Shown: in pieces, positions 35,512 through 47,352 of the stretch
How the letters are laid out: each line of letters opens with the position of its first letter
How positions within the stretch are numbered: position 1 is the stretch's first letter
Assembly (NCBI GenBank): GCA_016788425.1
Contig: JAEURQ010000004.1
Span: forward strand, 496,001-560,000
Reading direction: 5' to 3'
From: Chthonomonas sp.
Lineage (GTDB): Bacteria; Armatimonadota; Fimbriimonadia; Fimbriimonadales; Fimbriimonadaceae
DNA length: 64,000 bases
The notes under the pieces: generated by a model
Databases searched by the model: none
Told to the model about the DNA's origin: nothing
The model's input: only the letters and a program-made list of their open reading frames with translations
Translations under genes and position numbers: made by a program

Positions 35512-36442
35512 ATGCTTGGACAGCACATGGAGGCGGAAATCCGCCAACAGCCGACCGTTTTGCGAGGGAATGCGGAACGCTTTCGGCGCGAGTTTGCCGA
35601 AGTTTTGGGAGGCAAAAGTTTCGATTTGGTGGTCATCGCCGCGCGCGGCAGTAGCGACCACGCGGCCATCTATCTGCGTTACCTTTGCGAGATTCACCTC
35701 GGCATTCCCGTGAGCCTGGCCGCCCCGAGCGTGATCACCAAGTACGGGAGCAAATTGCGTTATCAAAACGCGCTCGGCGTGGGGATTTCGCAATCCGGCT
35801 CCGGCCCCGATGTCGCCGGGTTTTTGGAGGCGATGCGGGCGAGCGGGAACACCACCTTGGCGATCACCAACACGCCCGCCTCGCGCTTGGCCGAAAGCGC
35901 GACCTACGCGTTGAGCTTGGATGCGGGGACCGAGCACAGCGTCGCGGCCACCAAAACCTACACCGCCTCACTGCTGGCCGCCTATCAGCTGGTGCAGGCC
36001 ATGGGTGGCGAGCTGCCCGATGTCGCGCCGCTCCTGCCAGACGATGCCTGGGTGGCGCAATCTGAAGCGGCCGCCAGCGAGGCCCTGGGGCCGATTTTGC
36101 GGAGCTCGATTCTGATCGCATTGGCCCGCGGATACGACTATTGCACCGCGCTGGAGACCTCGCTGAAGATGATGGAATGCGCGCTCCTGCCGTGCAAAGG
36201 CTATTCGACGGCCGACTTTGAGCACGGCCCCAAGGCATTAGCGGGGCATGGCTCGGCGGCGATTGTCTATGGCGACTTGATGAGCGACTTGGCCGCGTTG
36301 GGCTGCATTCCAATCATGGCTCCGCGCGCGGAAGCGAGCCCGGCGAGCCCCATTTCGAATGTGATTTTCGGTCAGTGGCTGGCCCTGATGGCGGCGCGAG
36401 CCCGGGGGCTCGACCCCGACAACCCGCGCGCGCTGAGCAAGG

Positions 36443-36459
<17 letters not shown>
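35512..36459 (+). CDS. Double SIS-domain sugar isomerase/deaminase (GlmS-C/NagB-II-like)
   Basis: 315 residues with two SIS domains, like the isomerase half of glucosamine-6-phosphate synthase without a glutaminase domain. It shows IAARGSSDHAAIYLRYL, GISQSGSGPDVAGFLEAMR (sugar-phosphate Ser loop), SVAATKTYTASLLAAYQL (TKTYTxQ-like) and CKGYSTADFEHGPKAL. Such proteins usually deaminate GlcN-6-phosphate or act on other aminosugar phosphates, which would link to the kinase-murQ genes. ATG 35512 is used; ATG 35527, with GGACA upstream, is an alternative. Confidence 0.85.
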
Positions 36460-39248
<2,789 letters not shown>

Positions 39249-39686
39249 CTACTTGGCTTTGCTCGCCTTAATTTTTTCGTCGATGCGGTTGAGCAGAAGT
39301 TGCCAGGCGACCTTGGCGTCGCCCTTGCTATTCGCGACCTTGTTCGCGACTTGCTGGCGGAGCCACTGCGAACTCGCCGGCGCGTTCTTCATTGCCGATT
39401 CAATCGGGCTGGTCGCGGCGGCCGAAACCAGTCCGTTCGCGTCGGCCAGCGTCGCGACGATGAACGACTTGGCGGCGGCGTTGAGTTCCTTGTCGGCCGC
39501 GATTTTGGCGGCAAACTTTTCGGCTTCCTCCGCTTTTTTGTGAGCCGCCTCGCTCAAGGTGCCGGCAATCTCGGTGACCTTTTTGTTGACCGTTTTGACG
39601 TTGTCGGCGGCCTCATCCACGCTCTCGGGCGGCTTGCAACCCGCCACCAACGCGACCAACAGAACTAGGGCACCTAGTTTTCTCAT
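39249..39686 (-). CDS. Small alanine/lysine-rich lipoprotein
   Basis: 145 residues. The lipobox LVAGC (residues about 13-17) is followed by a predicted helical, coiled-coil-like domain (EAADNVKTVNKKVTEIAGTL, KAEEAEKFAAKIAADKELNA). Not recognised. It heads the lipoprotein-ligA-ogg unit; the functional relation to DNA repair is unclear. A TAAACT hexamer 6 bases before the ATG suggests that the mRNA starts at the gene. Confidence 0.78.
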   Translation of the reverse strand: MRKLGALVLLVALVAGCKPPESVDEAADNVKTVNKKVTEIAGTLSEAAHKKAEEAEKFAAKIAADKELNAAAKSFIVATLADANGLVSAAATSPIESAMKNAPASSQWLRQQVANKVANSKGDAKVAWQLLLNRIDEKIKASKAK

Positions 39687-39692
39687 GCCCGT

Positions 39693-39698
39693 AGTTTA
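39693..39698 (-). promoter_or_regulatory. -10-like TAAACT, leaderless arrangement
   Basis: TAAACT (minus strand, 39698-39693), then ACGGGC, then ATG 39686. It is presumably the promoter of the lipoprotein-ligA-ogg unit. No convincing -35. Confidence 0.5.
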
Positions 39699-39770
39699 TT
39701 GTCTGGGCGGTGCAAAAGTCCCGGGGGCGGCGGGCAAACCCGCCTATAGTGCAAGCAGAGGAAGAAAACT

Positions 39771-40271
39771 ATGATCGTTCTCGGAGATGTTTTTGCCGTC
39801 ATCGCCACTTTGCTGGCCTCGTTCCTAACTTCGTACGCCATGATTCTGGGCCTGAGCTTGCTCTATCCGAGCCGGTCGCGGGCGGCGGCCAACTACTTGG
39901 CCACCAACTCGGCGCAAGGCTTTTGGCGCGGCCTGCTTATGGGTGGCGGCGCACTTTTCGGGCTCGTCGTGCTTTCGCAAGTCCCGGTACCGCTGGCGAA
40001 GTTGGCATCGTTGCTCGGGTTCTGCCTGCTCATCTGCGTGGCCATGGTCGGCGCGAGCGGCATCACCCAAAACATGGCGAACCGCCTGCGCACGATGGAC
40101 CCCGGTCTCTCGCCGCACGCCGCGCTCAGCAAGAGCACCATGTTGCTGGTGGGCGCCGGGCTCTTCCCAGTGGTCGGCTGGTTCCTGTTTGCGCCTGCCA
40201 TCCTCTTTGTGAGCCTCGGCGGCGGAATCGCGGCTTGGCGACGAGACGCGGCCACCGTTGAAGCCGCATGA
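39771..40271 (+). CDS. Multispan membrane protein of unknown function
   Basis: 166 residues with about four hydrophobic helices (around 5-30, 52-72, 76-96, 128-152). It has a good Shine-Dalgarno (AGGAAG, 8 bases before ATG) and a -10-like TATAGT at 39754-39759. It overlaps the DUF1800 gene by 4 bases (ATGA), so it belongs to the same unit as DUF1800/DUF1501. No family recognised. Confidence 0.75.
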   Translation: MIVLGDVFAVIATLLASFLTSYAMILGLSLLYPSRSRAAANYLATNSAQGFWRGLLMGGGALFGLVVLSQVPVPLAKLASLLGFCLLICVAMVGASGITQNMANRLRTMDPGLSPHAALSKSTMLLVGAGLFPVVGWFLFAPAILFVSLGGGIAAWRRDAATVEAA

Positions 40272-41599
40272 AGGCCGAGCATGCCCTGGCCCTCGGTGCG
40301 GCGGGCGTGCTGGCGGGATGCGGGCCGCTCGCGAATCGCCTGCATCCGCCGCTCGCGGCGGGGCTTGACTTTACGCCGGCGCCTGAGGCGGCGAGATTCC
40401 TGGCACGAGCCGGATTCGGCGCCGCCCCCGGCGACGAAGCCGCGTTTGTGGGCGCGCCGGAGTGGGTTAGCCAGCAGCTCAAGGGCGATCTGGAAGAACC
40501 TGGCCACCTTTCGGCGCGCCTCGCGCGCCTCGACGTGATGCGCATCGAGGGATGGGAACTTGGCGACGTGCCGGAAGATCGTCTCATCCGCCAACTGCAG
40601 CAAGCGGCGATCCTGCGCGCGCTTTACAGCCCCAATCAACTCCGCGAGCGCATGGTCGAGTTTTGGAGCGACCATTTTAACATCCACGCGAAAAAGGCGA
40701 GCGGCGTGTACCTGATGACCACCGACCAGGCGTCGGTGATTCGGCAGCATTGGAACGGCAATTTTGGCAATCTCCTGATGGCGAGCGCGAAGAGCCCCGC
40801 GATGCTGAACTACCTCGATAATCGCGTCAACAACTCGCGCGGCGTCAACGAGAACTATGCCCGCGAGATTCTCGAATTGCATAGTCTGGGAGTGCATGGC
40901 GGCTACACCCAACGCGACGTGCGCGAACTCGCCCGCGCCCTGAGCGGGTGGACCATCGAAGACCGCGCGTTCCGTCCGCGAGCCCGCTTCCGATTCCGCG
41001 AAGAATGGCACGACGCGGGCGCTAAGAAGTTCCTTGGCCGCACGTTTGACCAGCCCGGTCCGCGCGACGCCGAGGCGATGATCGAAATGGTCGCCCTCCA
41101 CCCGGCCACCGCCGAGTTCCTCGCGACCAAGCTTTGCCGATTCTTCACCGGCCAAACGCCGCCGGCGCTCGTCGAGCGGCTCGCGGCCAAGTTTCTCGCT
41201 GAAAAAGGCGAGATCAAACCCATGCTTTCCGAACTCCTCACCGACCCGATCATGCTCGCCGAAACCGGTCCCGCGCGGCGTCCCTTTGACTACATCGTGG
41301 CGTGCCTGCGGCAGGTCAATGCCGCCGTGGATGGCCCCGCAATCGCCGAGCAGGTGCGCGGCATGGGGCAGCCGCTCTATGAGTGGCCCATGCCCGACGG
41401 CTTCCCCGTGGACACCGACGCGTGGGCGGGCTCGTTGCTGGCGCGGTGGAACTTTGCCGTCGCCCTCGGCGAAGACCGCGTGCCGGGCGTCGTTGTCCGC
41501 TGGGATGAGCTCACCGAGCGCATCGGCCAACCCAAATCCGCCTGGATCGAGCGCATGCTCGCGCCCGCGATGCACTGGAAGGGGGCGGGACATGTCTAA
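40268..41599 (+). CDS. DUF1800 family protein (lipoprotein)
   Basis: 443 residues. The N-terminus has a lipobox-like LAGCG (about 15-19). Core family motifs include RFLARAGFGAAPGDE, RERMVEFWSDHFNIHAKK, NYLDNRVNNSRGVNENYARE, ILELHSLGVHGGYTQRDVRE, LARALSGWTIED and LATKLCRFFTGQTPP. The family is of unknown function and is nearly always next to a DUF1501 gene, as here (8-base overlap). Confidence 0.92.
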   Translation: MKAEHALALGAAGVLAGCGPLANRLHPPLAAGLDFTPAPEAARFLARAGFGAAPGDEAAFVGAPEWVSQQLKGDLEEPGHLSARLARLDVMRIEGWELGDVPEDRLIRQLQQAAILRALYSPNQLRERMVEFWSDHFNIHAKKASGVYLMTTDQASVIRQHWNGNFGNLLMASAKSPAMLNYLDNRVNNSRGVNENYAREILELHSLGVHGGYTQRDVRELARALSGWTIEDRAFRPRARFRFREEWHDAGAKKFLGRTFDQPGPRDAEAMIEMVALHPATAEFLATKLCRFFTGQTPPALVERLAAKFLAEKGEIKPMLSELLTDPIMLAETGPARRPFDYIVACLRQVNAAVDGPAIAEQVRGMGQPLYEWPMPDGFPVDTDAWAGSLLARWNFAVALGEDRVPGVVVRWDELTERIGQPKSAWIERMLAPAMHWKGAGHV

Positions 41600-42818
41600 C
41601 TGGACCACCTGCGAAGGCTCCTGGCAGCCCTCGCGGCGCTCGATGCTCGCCCTGGGCGGGCTGGCGATGATGAGCTGGTGCGCACCGACCATCACGCAGG
41701 CGCAGTTTGCCGAGAAGGCTCGCGACGTGCTGGTGGTGATTTTCCTTCGCGGCGGCATGGATGGCTTGAATTTCCTGGTGCCACGCCACGAAGATGATTA
41801 CTTCCGCGAACGCCCATCACTTGCCTTGTCGAGTCAAGCCACGCTGAAACTCACCGACGAATGGGGTTTGCACCCCGCGGCTGGTGGCATTCGGCAAGCC
41901 TGGGACGATGGCCAATGTGCGCTCGTCCACGCCTGTGGCTCGCAAGATGGCAGCCGATCGCACTTTGAGGCCATGAAGGCGATGGAAACGGGGCGGGGAA
42001 GTAACCGCGAGACCGATCGCGGCGGTTGGCTCGCTCAGCTTTTGGCCGCCACCGGCGGCGCGTCGCACCCCTTACGCGCGCTCGCTTTGGCCGACACGCT
42101 GCCCGACTCGTTGACCGGGAGCCCGGGCTCGTCGGCGTTTCGATCGCTCGCCGAATTCGAGCTTCAGGGCGGGGCCGAGACCCGCGCTCTGCTCAGCCGG
42201 CTCTACGCTCAGGGCGACGACCAATTCACGGTCGCGGGGCAGCAAACCTTGGCCACGCTCGATGCGCTCGGCAAGCTCGATGAGCGCGGCTATCAGCCGC
42301 GCGGCGGCGCGAAGTATCCCGATTCCGATTTCGGCCAAGCCCTGCGCCAGGCCGCGATGCTCATTCGCGCTCAGGTTGGGCTCGAAGTGGTCAGCATCGA
42401 TCGCGGCGGTTGGGATACGCACATCGCGCAGGGCAGCACGCAAGGGCTGTTCACGAACAATCTCAGCGATCTCGCCGCGGGCATTGGCGCGTTTCGGCAA
42501 GACATGGGGTCTGACCTCGACCGCGTGACGATCGTCGTCCAAACCGAGTTTGGTCGCCGAGTCGCCGAAAACGCGGGGCTGGGCACCGACCACGGGCGCG
42601 CGAGCGTAGCGATGGTCATGTCGCCGCACGTGCGCGGCGGGGTCCACGGTCGCTGGCCGGGCCTTAAACCCAGCCAACGGGACGAAAATGCCGACCTTAT
42701 CGTCGCCAACGACTACCGCGACGTGATCGGCGAGGTCATTCAGCGACGGCTTGGCTTGCAAGACACAAGCGGGATTTTCGCCGGGCACCTGGTTCGTCCG
42801 CTCGGGCTGTTCGCTTAG
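41592..42818 (+). CDS. DUF1501 family protein with Tat-like signal
   Basis: 408 residues. An RR-motif leader (SRRSMLALGGLAMMSW) suggests Tat export. The fold is of the alkaline-phosphatase/sulfatase superfamily type: VVIFLRGGMDGLNFLVP, DRGGWDTH and FGRRVAENAGLGTDHGRASV, which holds the metal-site DH pair. Substrate unknown. It is co-encoded with DUF1800, with an 8-base overlap. It ends 4 bases into the convergent thioredoxin-like gene. Confidence 0.92.
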   Translation: MSNWTTCEGSWQPSRRSMLALGGLAMMSWCAPTITQAQFAEKARDVLVVIFLRGGMDGLNFLVPRHEDDYFRERPSLALSSQATLKLTDEWGLHPAAGGIRQAWDDGQCALVHACGSQDGSRSHFEAMKAMETGRGSNRETDRGGWLAQLLAATGGASHPLRALALADTLPDSLTGSPGSSAFRSLAEFELQGGAETRALLSRLYAQGDDQFTVAGQQTLATLDALGKLDERGYQPRGGAKYPDSDFGQALRQAAMLIRAQVGLEVVSIDRGGWDTHIAQGSTQGLFTNNLSDLAAGIGAFRQDMGSDLDRVTIVVQTEFGRRVAENAGLGTDHGRASVAMVMSPHVRGGVHGRWPGLKPSQRDENADLIVANDYRDVIGEVIQRRLGLQDTSGIFAGHLVRPLGLFA

Positions 42819-43369
42819 CCGGCGTCCATCAGGTCGGCGATGGCGTTGGCGAGCCGCGCCTGATCTTCGTCGGACTTGGTGAGGTCCACAAACTTGGCGA
42901 CGACCTTGCGGTTGCGCACGAGGTAAGTCAGGCTGCGGTACTTATCCCACGGCGCGAGGGCATGGTCCTTCACCACTGCTTGCAGCTTCTTCGGCCGCGA
43001 CAGCAGCCAAACCTGGGGCGTGGCCTTAAAGCTCTCGGACTTGCTCAGCGTTGTTAGCGCGGCCACCGAATCCTTGTCCTTACCCGCACGATTGAGGTCG
43101 AGCACGAAGGTTTTCATCGCCTTCGGGCCGAACTTGGTCACGGCCGCTTGCAGCGTCGCCGCCGTCGCCGGAATCGCCGCGTCGGTCGGGTCGGTCCACA
43201 CGTAAACCATCGGCAAGTTCATGTACTCGCAAACTGGGCACATGGTGCCGCCGGCGTACGGGCCCGAGACGTGGAACGGCTCGAAGGCGGCGAACGAATC
43301 GCCCACCGCCAAACCAGGTTCGGCGACGGGCGTGCTCAGCAGGGCGAGGGCGGCGAGGCTAGCGAGCAT
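42815..43369 (-). CDS. Secreted thioredoxin-fold-like protein
   Basis: 184 residues with a signal peptide (about 1-17). GTMCPVCEYMNLPMVYVW provides a CxxC in the position of a thioredoxin-like active site, followed by an alpha/beta pattern (AMKTFVLDLNRAGKDKDSVA, QVWLLSRPKKLQAVVKDHAL) and a partial cis-Pro equivalent (ATPQVWLL). The role is inferred: periplasmic redox or copper-handling. It lies directly downstream of the YceI gene (stop and ATG adjacent), so it is in the same unit. Confidence 0.7.
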   Translation of the reverse strand: MLASLAALALLSTPVAEPGLAVGDSFAAFEPFHVSGPYAGGTMCPVCEYMNLPMVYVWTDPTDAAIPATAATLQAAVTKFGPKAMKTFVLDLNRAGKDKDSVAALTTLSKSESFKATPQVWLLSRPKKLQAVVKDHALAPWDKYRSLTYLVRNRKVVAKFVDLTKSDEDQARLANAIADLMDAG

Positions 43370-43999
43370 TTACTTCTTGGGGCTGACGCCGATGAAGGCG
43401 AGTTGAATATCCACCTTGTTGCCGATGACCGACTCACTAAGGTTTGCCGCGACACCGAAATCCTTGCGGTTGATGCTGAATTTGCTGCGGATGGCGAGTA
43501 GGTCACCCTTGACGCCTTCCATCCCGCCGCGTCGCTGAATCGAGTCGGCGAGCCGCCGCACGTTCACGTCCACCGAGAGCGGCTTCGTCACGCCGTGCAG
43601 AGTGAAGTCGCCGGTGACCCGCGCCGACCAGAAACCTGCCATCTTGGCGGTCTTCACGTTGTCCACCTTCTTCACTTCGAACGTGATTTCCGGGTATTTC
43701 GCCACGTCCAGCGCCCAGTTTTGGTGCATGGCGTCGGTCATTGCCTGGCTTCCGAGAAACACGGACTTGGAGGCAATGCTGATCTTGCCCGTCGACTTTT
43801 CCGGGTTCATCGGGTCGAACATCACCATGCCCGAGACGCCGTTGGCGTGGCCGCTCACCGGCTCCAGTTCGGAGTCAATCGTGAGCGTCAAGCCGCTAAC
43901 GCCCTTGGGATCCGCGAAGTCGTAACTCGCGGCGGCGGGGGCAAAGTTGAAGCCAACGAGGGCCGAGGCCGCGAGAACGAACAAGCCTGTCTTGATCAT
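43370..43999 (-). CDS. YceI-family periplasmic protein
   Basis: 209 residues with a signal peptide (about 1-23). Lipocalin-like beta-barrel family that binds isoprenoid or amide lipids. Motifs: SELEPVSGHANGVSGMVMFD, the IASKSVFLG segment, NWALDVAKYPEITFE, and VTGDFTLHGVTKPLSVDV, which is the family hallmark. It heads a two-gene unit. IspG in this window makes the isoprenoid precursors, but no direct link is shown. Confidence 0.9.
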   Translation of the reverse strand: MIKTGLFVLAASALVGFNFAPAAASYDFADPKGVSGLTLTIDSELEPVSGHANGVSGMVMFDPMNPEKSTGKISIASKSVFLGSQAMTDAMHQNWALDVAKYPEITFEVKKVDNVKTAKMAGFWSARVTGDFTLHGVTKPLSVDVNVRRLADSIQRRGGMEGVKGDLLAIRSKFSINRKDFGVAANLSESVIGNKVDIQLAFIGVSPKK

Positions 44000-44050
44000 A
44001 ACCGTATAAACGAATCAAGTCGGGGGATTGTTACTTGCTCGCGCAACTAC

Positions 44051-44545
44051 TTAATCAATTTCGTCAATTTGCAAGTTGGCGCGGGCGGCTAGTTCCTCCA
44101 GCAACAGATCGTAGGGAACCTCAATGTCGTTGCGCGCCCAACCCACCGGCACCCGAATACGTCCGCTGACGATGTGCGCGTACGGTTTGATCTCGATGCT
44201 GCCTTGGGTGAGAATCACCTTCACGCGGTCGCCATCGCGCCGCATGGCCCGGACCTCCTTATACAGCACGCGCCGCAAGGTGCGCCCGGTCCGAATCTCA
44301 AAGCCTTCTCCGTCGAGTACATATTCGCTGGCCTCGGCTTGCTTGTGCTTCATGTCGGCCATCGCCCCGCGACTGTAGTTGAGGGCCGCGCCGAGCAGCC
44401 CACCAAGGTCCTTGGTAATCGTGCGCTCGCCCCGGCGTTCCATCACGTCGCGGGTTTGGCGGGCGGCCTGGTCCCGCAGAGAATCCGAGCCGAGGTCCAA
44501 CCAGCGAATAGCATCGCCCGGACGATAGCGAACAAGTTCCGACAT
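44051..44545 (-). CDS. Hypothetical protein, possibly PH-like domain
   Basis: 164 residues, soluble. The N-terminal half is charged and helical; the C-terminal half shows beta-rich segments (EGFEIRTGRTLRRVLYKEVR, DRVKVILTQGSIEIKPYAH, GRIRVPVGWARNDIEVPYDL) that may be a PH/YdbT-like barrel. No family recognised. ATG 44545 lies 7 bases after a TATTCT hexamer. Longer in-frame extensions run into the divergent mgtE gene and were rejected. Confidence 0.65.
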   Translation of the reverse strand: MSELVRYRPGDAIRWLDLGSDSLRDQAARQTRDVMERRGERTITKDLGGLLGAALNYSRGAMADMKHKQAEASEYVLDGEGFEIRTGRTLRRVLYKEVRAMRRDGDRVKVILTQGSIEIKPYAHIVSGRIRVPVGWARNDIEVPYDLLLEELAARANLQIDEID

Positions 44546-44552
44546 ACGGTTA

Positions 44553-44558
44553 AGAATA
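44553..44558 (-). promoter_or_regulatory. -10-like TATTCT, 7 bases before the hypothetical gene
   Basis: TATTCT on the minus strand (44558-44553), 7 bases before ATG 44545. It lies in the 49-base gap shared with the divergent mgtE gene. Confidence 0.4.
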
Positions 44559-44581
44559 CGCGAGAAGCCGCCCACGGGAGA

Positions 44582-44587
44582 TAAACT
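44582..44587 (+). promoter_or_regulatory. -10-like TAAACT, 7 bases before mgtE
   Basis: TAAACT at 44582-44587, then 7 bases, then ATG 44595. The 49-base gap is too short for a Mg riboswitch. Confidence 0.45.
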
Positions 44588-44594
44588 AGGCCCA

Positions 44595-45974
44595 ATGGCG
44601 GTCGACCTCAAGAATCTCGTGGAATCCTTGCGGTCGCTCAGCCGCCTGCGATCCACCGAGGCGGTCCGCACCGAGCTCGAGGAGATTCGCCCCGAAGACC
44701 TTGCGGAAGCTCTGCCTCGCCTGGATACCGACGAAGCGCTGAGCCTGCTGCAGATGATGGAGCCGGACGCCGCGGCCGATACCCTGGTCGAACTGCCCCC
44801 CGAAACCACGCGCAACATCGTCGCCGAACTCGACGACGCCACGCTCGCGCACTACCTCGACATTTTGCCGATGGACGACGCCCTCGACTTGCGCGACGAG
44901 GTTGGCGAAGAACGTTTCGATGCGCTCCTGAACGTCATTCCGAAGCAGGACGCGCTCGAAATTCGGCGGCTGCTGAACTATCCCGAAGATTCCGTCGGAC
45001 GCCTCATGACCGAGGCGTATTTTGAGGTGAAGCCTGGCACCACAATGGCCGAGCTGATTGACGACATCCGCCGGAGCCCCGCCGAAAAGTACGAAATGGT
45101 CAACGACATTTACGTGCTGTCCGAGGACAAACATATTCTGGGCGTGCTCAGCTTGCGCAAGGCCATTCGCGCAAACCCGATCAGCACGGCCCGCGAGGTG
45201 ATGAAGGAGTCCGTGGTTACGGTTTCGGCGCTGGATCGCGACGAAGACGGCGCGCGCCTGATGTCGCGCTACGGTCTTTACGCGTTGCCGGTCGTCAACA
45301 ATCGCGGCCAAATGGTGGGGCTGTTCACCGGTGACGACGCGCAAGCGATCTTGCGCGAAGCCGACACCGAAGACGTTCTGAAACTCGGTGCCGTTTCGGG
45401 CGATGCCGAGGCGTACCTCTCGCTGAGCGTGCTGCGGCTCGCGTGGAAGCGAATTCCCTGGTTGCTCGGCCTCTTCGCCGCGGAGACGCTGACCGGCATG
45501 GTGATGCGCCACTACTTGCGGCAAGAGCAAGCCAACATCACCGTGCTCGCCTCACTCATGGCGTTTCTGCCGCTCATCATCGGCGCGGGCGGAAACTGCG
45601 GCTCGCAGGTCACCTCTATGGTCACCCGCGGGTTGGCGGTCGGCGAAATCCGGCTCGGCGACTCGATGACCATTCTTCGGCGGGAGCTCGTCACCAGCAT
45701 CCTGTGCGGGCTGGTGCTGGGCATTTGCGGCTACGTGCGCGCCCTGCTATGGGGAAGCTCCAATCAGGTCAGTTTGGTGGTCGGATTGGCGCTGCCGCTC
45801 GTCATTATCTGGGCCGGGACGGTTGGCTCGCTCCTCCCGATTGGGGCAAAACGCGCCGGCATTGACCCCGCCGTGATGTCCGCGCCGTTCATCTCGACCT
45901 TGGTCGATGCAACGGGTTTGATCATTTATTTTGAACTTGCGCGTAGGATCATCGGTCTAGGCTGGAACAACTAG
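44595..45974 (+). CDS. mgtE: Magnesium transporter MgtE
   Basis: 459 residues. Cytosolic N-domain (MgtE_N superhelix; PEDLAEALPRLDTDEALSLL), two CBS domains (about 135-250; LMTEAYFEVKPGTTMAE, VVTVSALDRDEDGARL), a plug helix, then five transmembrane helices with the pore motif LPLIIGAGGNCGSQVTSM. It gates Mg2+ uptake by cytosolic Mg binding at the CBS domains. No Mg riboswitch could fit in the 49-base upstream gap. Confidence 0.95.
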   Translation: MAVDLKNLVESLRSLSRLRSTEAVRTELEEIRPEDLAEALPRLDTDEALSLLQMMEPDAAADTLVELPPETTRNIVAELDDATLAHYLDILPMDDALDLRDEVGEERFDALLNVIPKQDALEIRRLLNYPEDSVGRLMTEAYFEVKPGTTMAELIDDIRRSPAEKYEMVNDIYVLSEDKHILGVLSLRKAIRANPISTAREVMKESVVTVSALDRDEDGARLMSRYGLYALPVVNNRGQMVGLFTGDDAQAILREADTEDVLKLGAVSGDAEAYLSLSVLRLAWKRIPWLLGLFAAETLTGMVMRHYLRQEQANITVLASLMAFLPLIIGAGGNCGSQVTSMVTRGLAVGEIRLGDSMTILRRELVTSILCGLVLGICGYVRALLWGSSNQVSLVVGLALPLVIIWAGTVGSLLPIGAKRAGIDPAVMSAPFISTLVDATGLIIYFELARRIIGLGWNN

Positions 45975-46029
45975 TAACAAACTTGCCTCGAAACACCATA
46001 TAGTAATGGGTAAGGATTTGACAAACAAC

Positions 46030-47304
46030 ATGAAAACTCTGCGCAGTCTCGCCATTGTTGCCTCGGTCGCCGTTATGGCGGCCCCCGCCTTTGCCCAAAG
46101 CACCAGCACCGTCCCGGTGGAAAAGGGCAAGATCACGCCCGAGCAGAAGAAGGAAGTTCTCGAACAGCTGAACAACATCCTGCTCAACAACGCGTTCATC
46201 CCGGGCGTCGATTTTAAGAAGTGGCCGGAGTATCTGGAGACCCAGCAAGCAGCGCTGGACAAGGCCGAAACCGCGACCGCGTTTAGCCTAGCCGTCAACT
46301 CGGCGATCAACCGCTTTGGCGCAAGCCACATCGTGTTCAACACGCCGGAAGCCGCGGACTTCCAACGCACCGGCAAGATGGTCGGCCTCGGCATTCAGCC
46401 CGAAGTTGTCGAAGAGGGCATGAAGATCATGTTCGTGTTCGAAGGTTCGGCCGCCTCGGAAGCAGGTCTGGAAGTGGGCGACATCATCATGGAAGCCGAT
46501 GGCAAGAAGCCGACCGGTCCGGGTTCGCTTCGCGGCGACGAAGGCACCAAGGTGCAGCTGAAGGTCAAGCGCGGCAAGAACGGCAAGGTTGACATGATCA
46601 CGGTCACTCGACGTGCGTTCAGCACCCTGCAAAAGGAAGAGCTGAAGTGGCTCAACGCCGACGTCGCGGTGCTGAAAATCCCGAGCTTCATGACCTACGA
46701 TTTCAAGCTCGTCGAAACCCTGATGAAGGAAGTTGCCGACAAGGGCGCGAAGACTCTCGCGGTTGACCTTCGCGGGAACGGCGGCGGCCTGGTGGTCGCG
46801 ATGCAGCACCTGATGGCCCAAACCATGCCGAGCACGGCCAAAACCGGCGTGTTCATCAGCCGCTCGGTGGTGGATCGATTTGTCGAAGAAACAAAGGGCA
46901 GCGCGACCGACTGGGTGAAGCTCGCCGAATTCAGCAAGCTCCGCGTCGGACCGACCCGAGGCACCTCGGCCAAGCCGTTCGCCGGTCAACTCATCTGCAT
47001 GATCAATGGCGGTTCGGGTTCGGCCAGCGAAATCTACGCCGCGGGCGCGCGCGATGCCGCCGGCGCCACGATCCTTGGCGAGCGCAGCGCCGGAGCCGTT
47101 TTGGCCTCGATGATGTGGCCGCTCAAGCATGGCTTCCAAATTCAATTCCCGTTCCAAGACTACGTGACCATCAAGGGCGTGCGTTTGGAAGGCAATGGCG
47201 TGAGCCCGGACGTGAAGGTGAAGAACCAAGTGCGACTGAGCGAGCCCGATCCGGCGGTCTCAGTGATCCTCGAACTCTCGAAGAAGTCGGCTTCCTCGAA
47301 GTAA
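46030..47304 (+). CDS. PDZ-containing S41-type peptidase, Lys-less active site
   Basis: 424 residues with a signal peptide (about 1-20, ending PAFAQ). A PDZ domain (about 110-185; GSAASEAGLEVGDIIMEADG) precedes an S41 core with Ser in NGGSGSASEIYAAGARD. The position of the Tsp-type Lys is Ala (GERSAGAV), as in IRBP/tricorn-like S41 branches, so it may use another base or be weak. The in-frame ATG 46006 is an alternative start; ATG 46030 is preferred for the signal peptide and the upstream AAGGA. It ends in a strong terminator. Confidence 0.88.
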   Translation: MKTLRSLAIVASVAVMAAPAFAQSTSTVPVEKGKITPEQKKEVLEQLNNILLNNAFIPGVDFKKWPEYLETQQAALDKAETATAFSLAVNSAINRFGASHIVFNTPEAADFQRTGKMVGLGIQPEVVEEGMKIMFVFEGSAASEAGLEVGDIIMEADGKKPTGPGSLRGDEGTKVQLKVKRGKNGKVDMITVTRRAFSTLQKEELKWLNADVAVLKIPSFMTYDFKLVETLMKEVADKGAKTLAVDLRGNGGGLVVAMQHLMAQTMPSTAKTGVFISRSVVDRFVEETKGSATDWVKLAEFSKLRVGPTRGTSAKPFAGQLICMINGGSGSASEIYAAGARDAAGATILGERSAGAVLASMMWPLKHGFQIQFPFQDYVTIKGVRLEGNGVSPDVKVKNQVRLSEPDPAVSVILELSKKSASSK

Positions 47305-47317
47305 GGTCCGCACAACA

Positions 47318-47351
47318 AAAGAGCCGGAGTGAAGTTCACTCCGGCTTTTTT
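47318..47351. terminator. Intrinsic terminator between convergent S41 and feoB genes
   Basis: 12-base arms (AGCCGGAGTGAA and its complement TTCACTCCGGCT) followed by TTTTTT on the plus strand. On the minus strand the stem is followed by CTTTTGTTG, so it probably also ends feoB. Confidence 0.9.
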
Positions 47352-47352
47352 G

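Noticed and set aside
44546-44594. Mg riboswitch before mgtE
   Set aside because: The gap is only 49 bases and is shared with a divergent gene.
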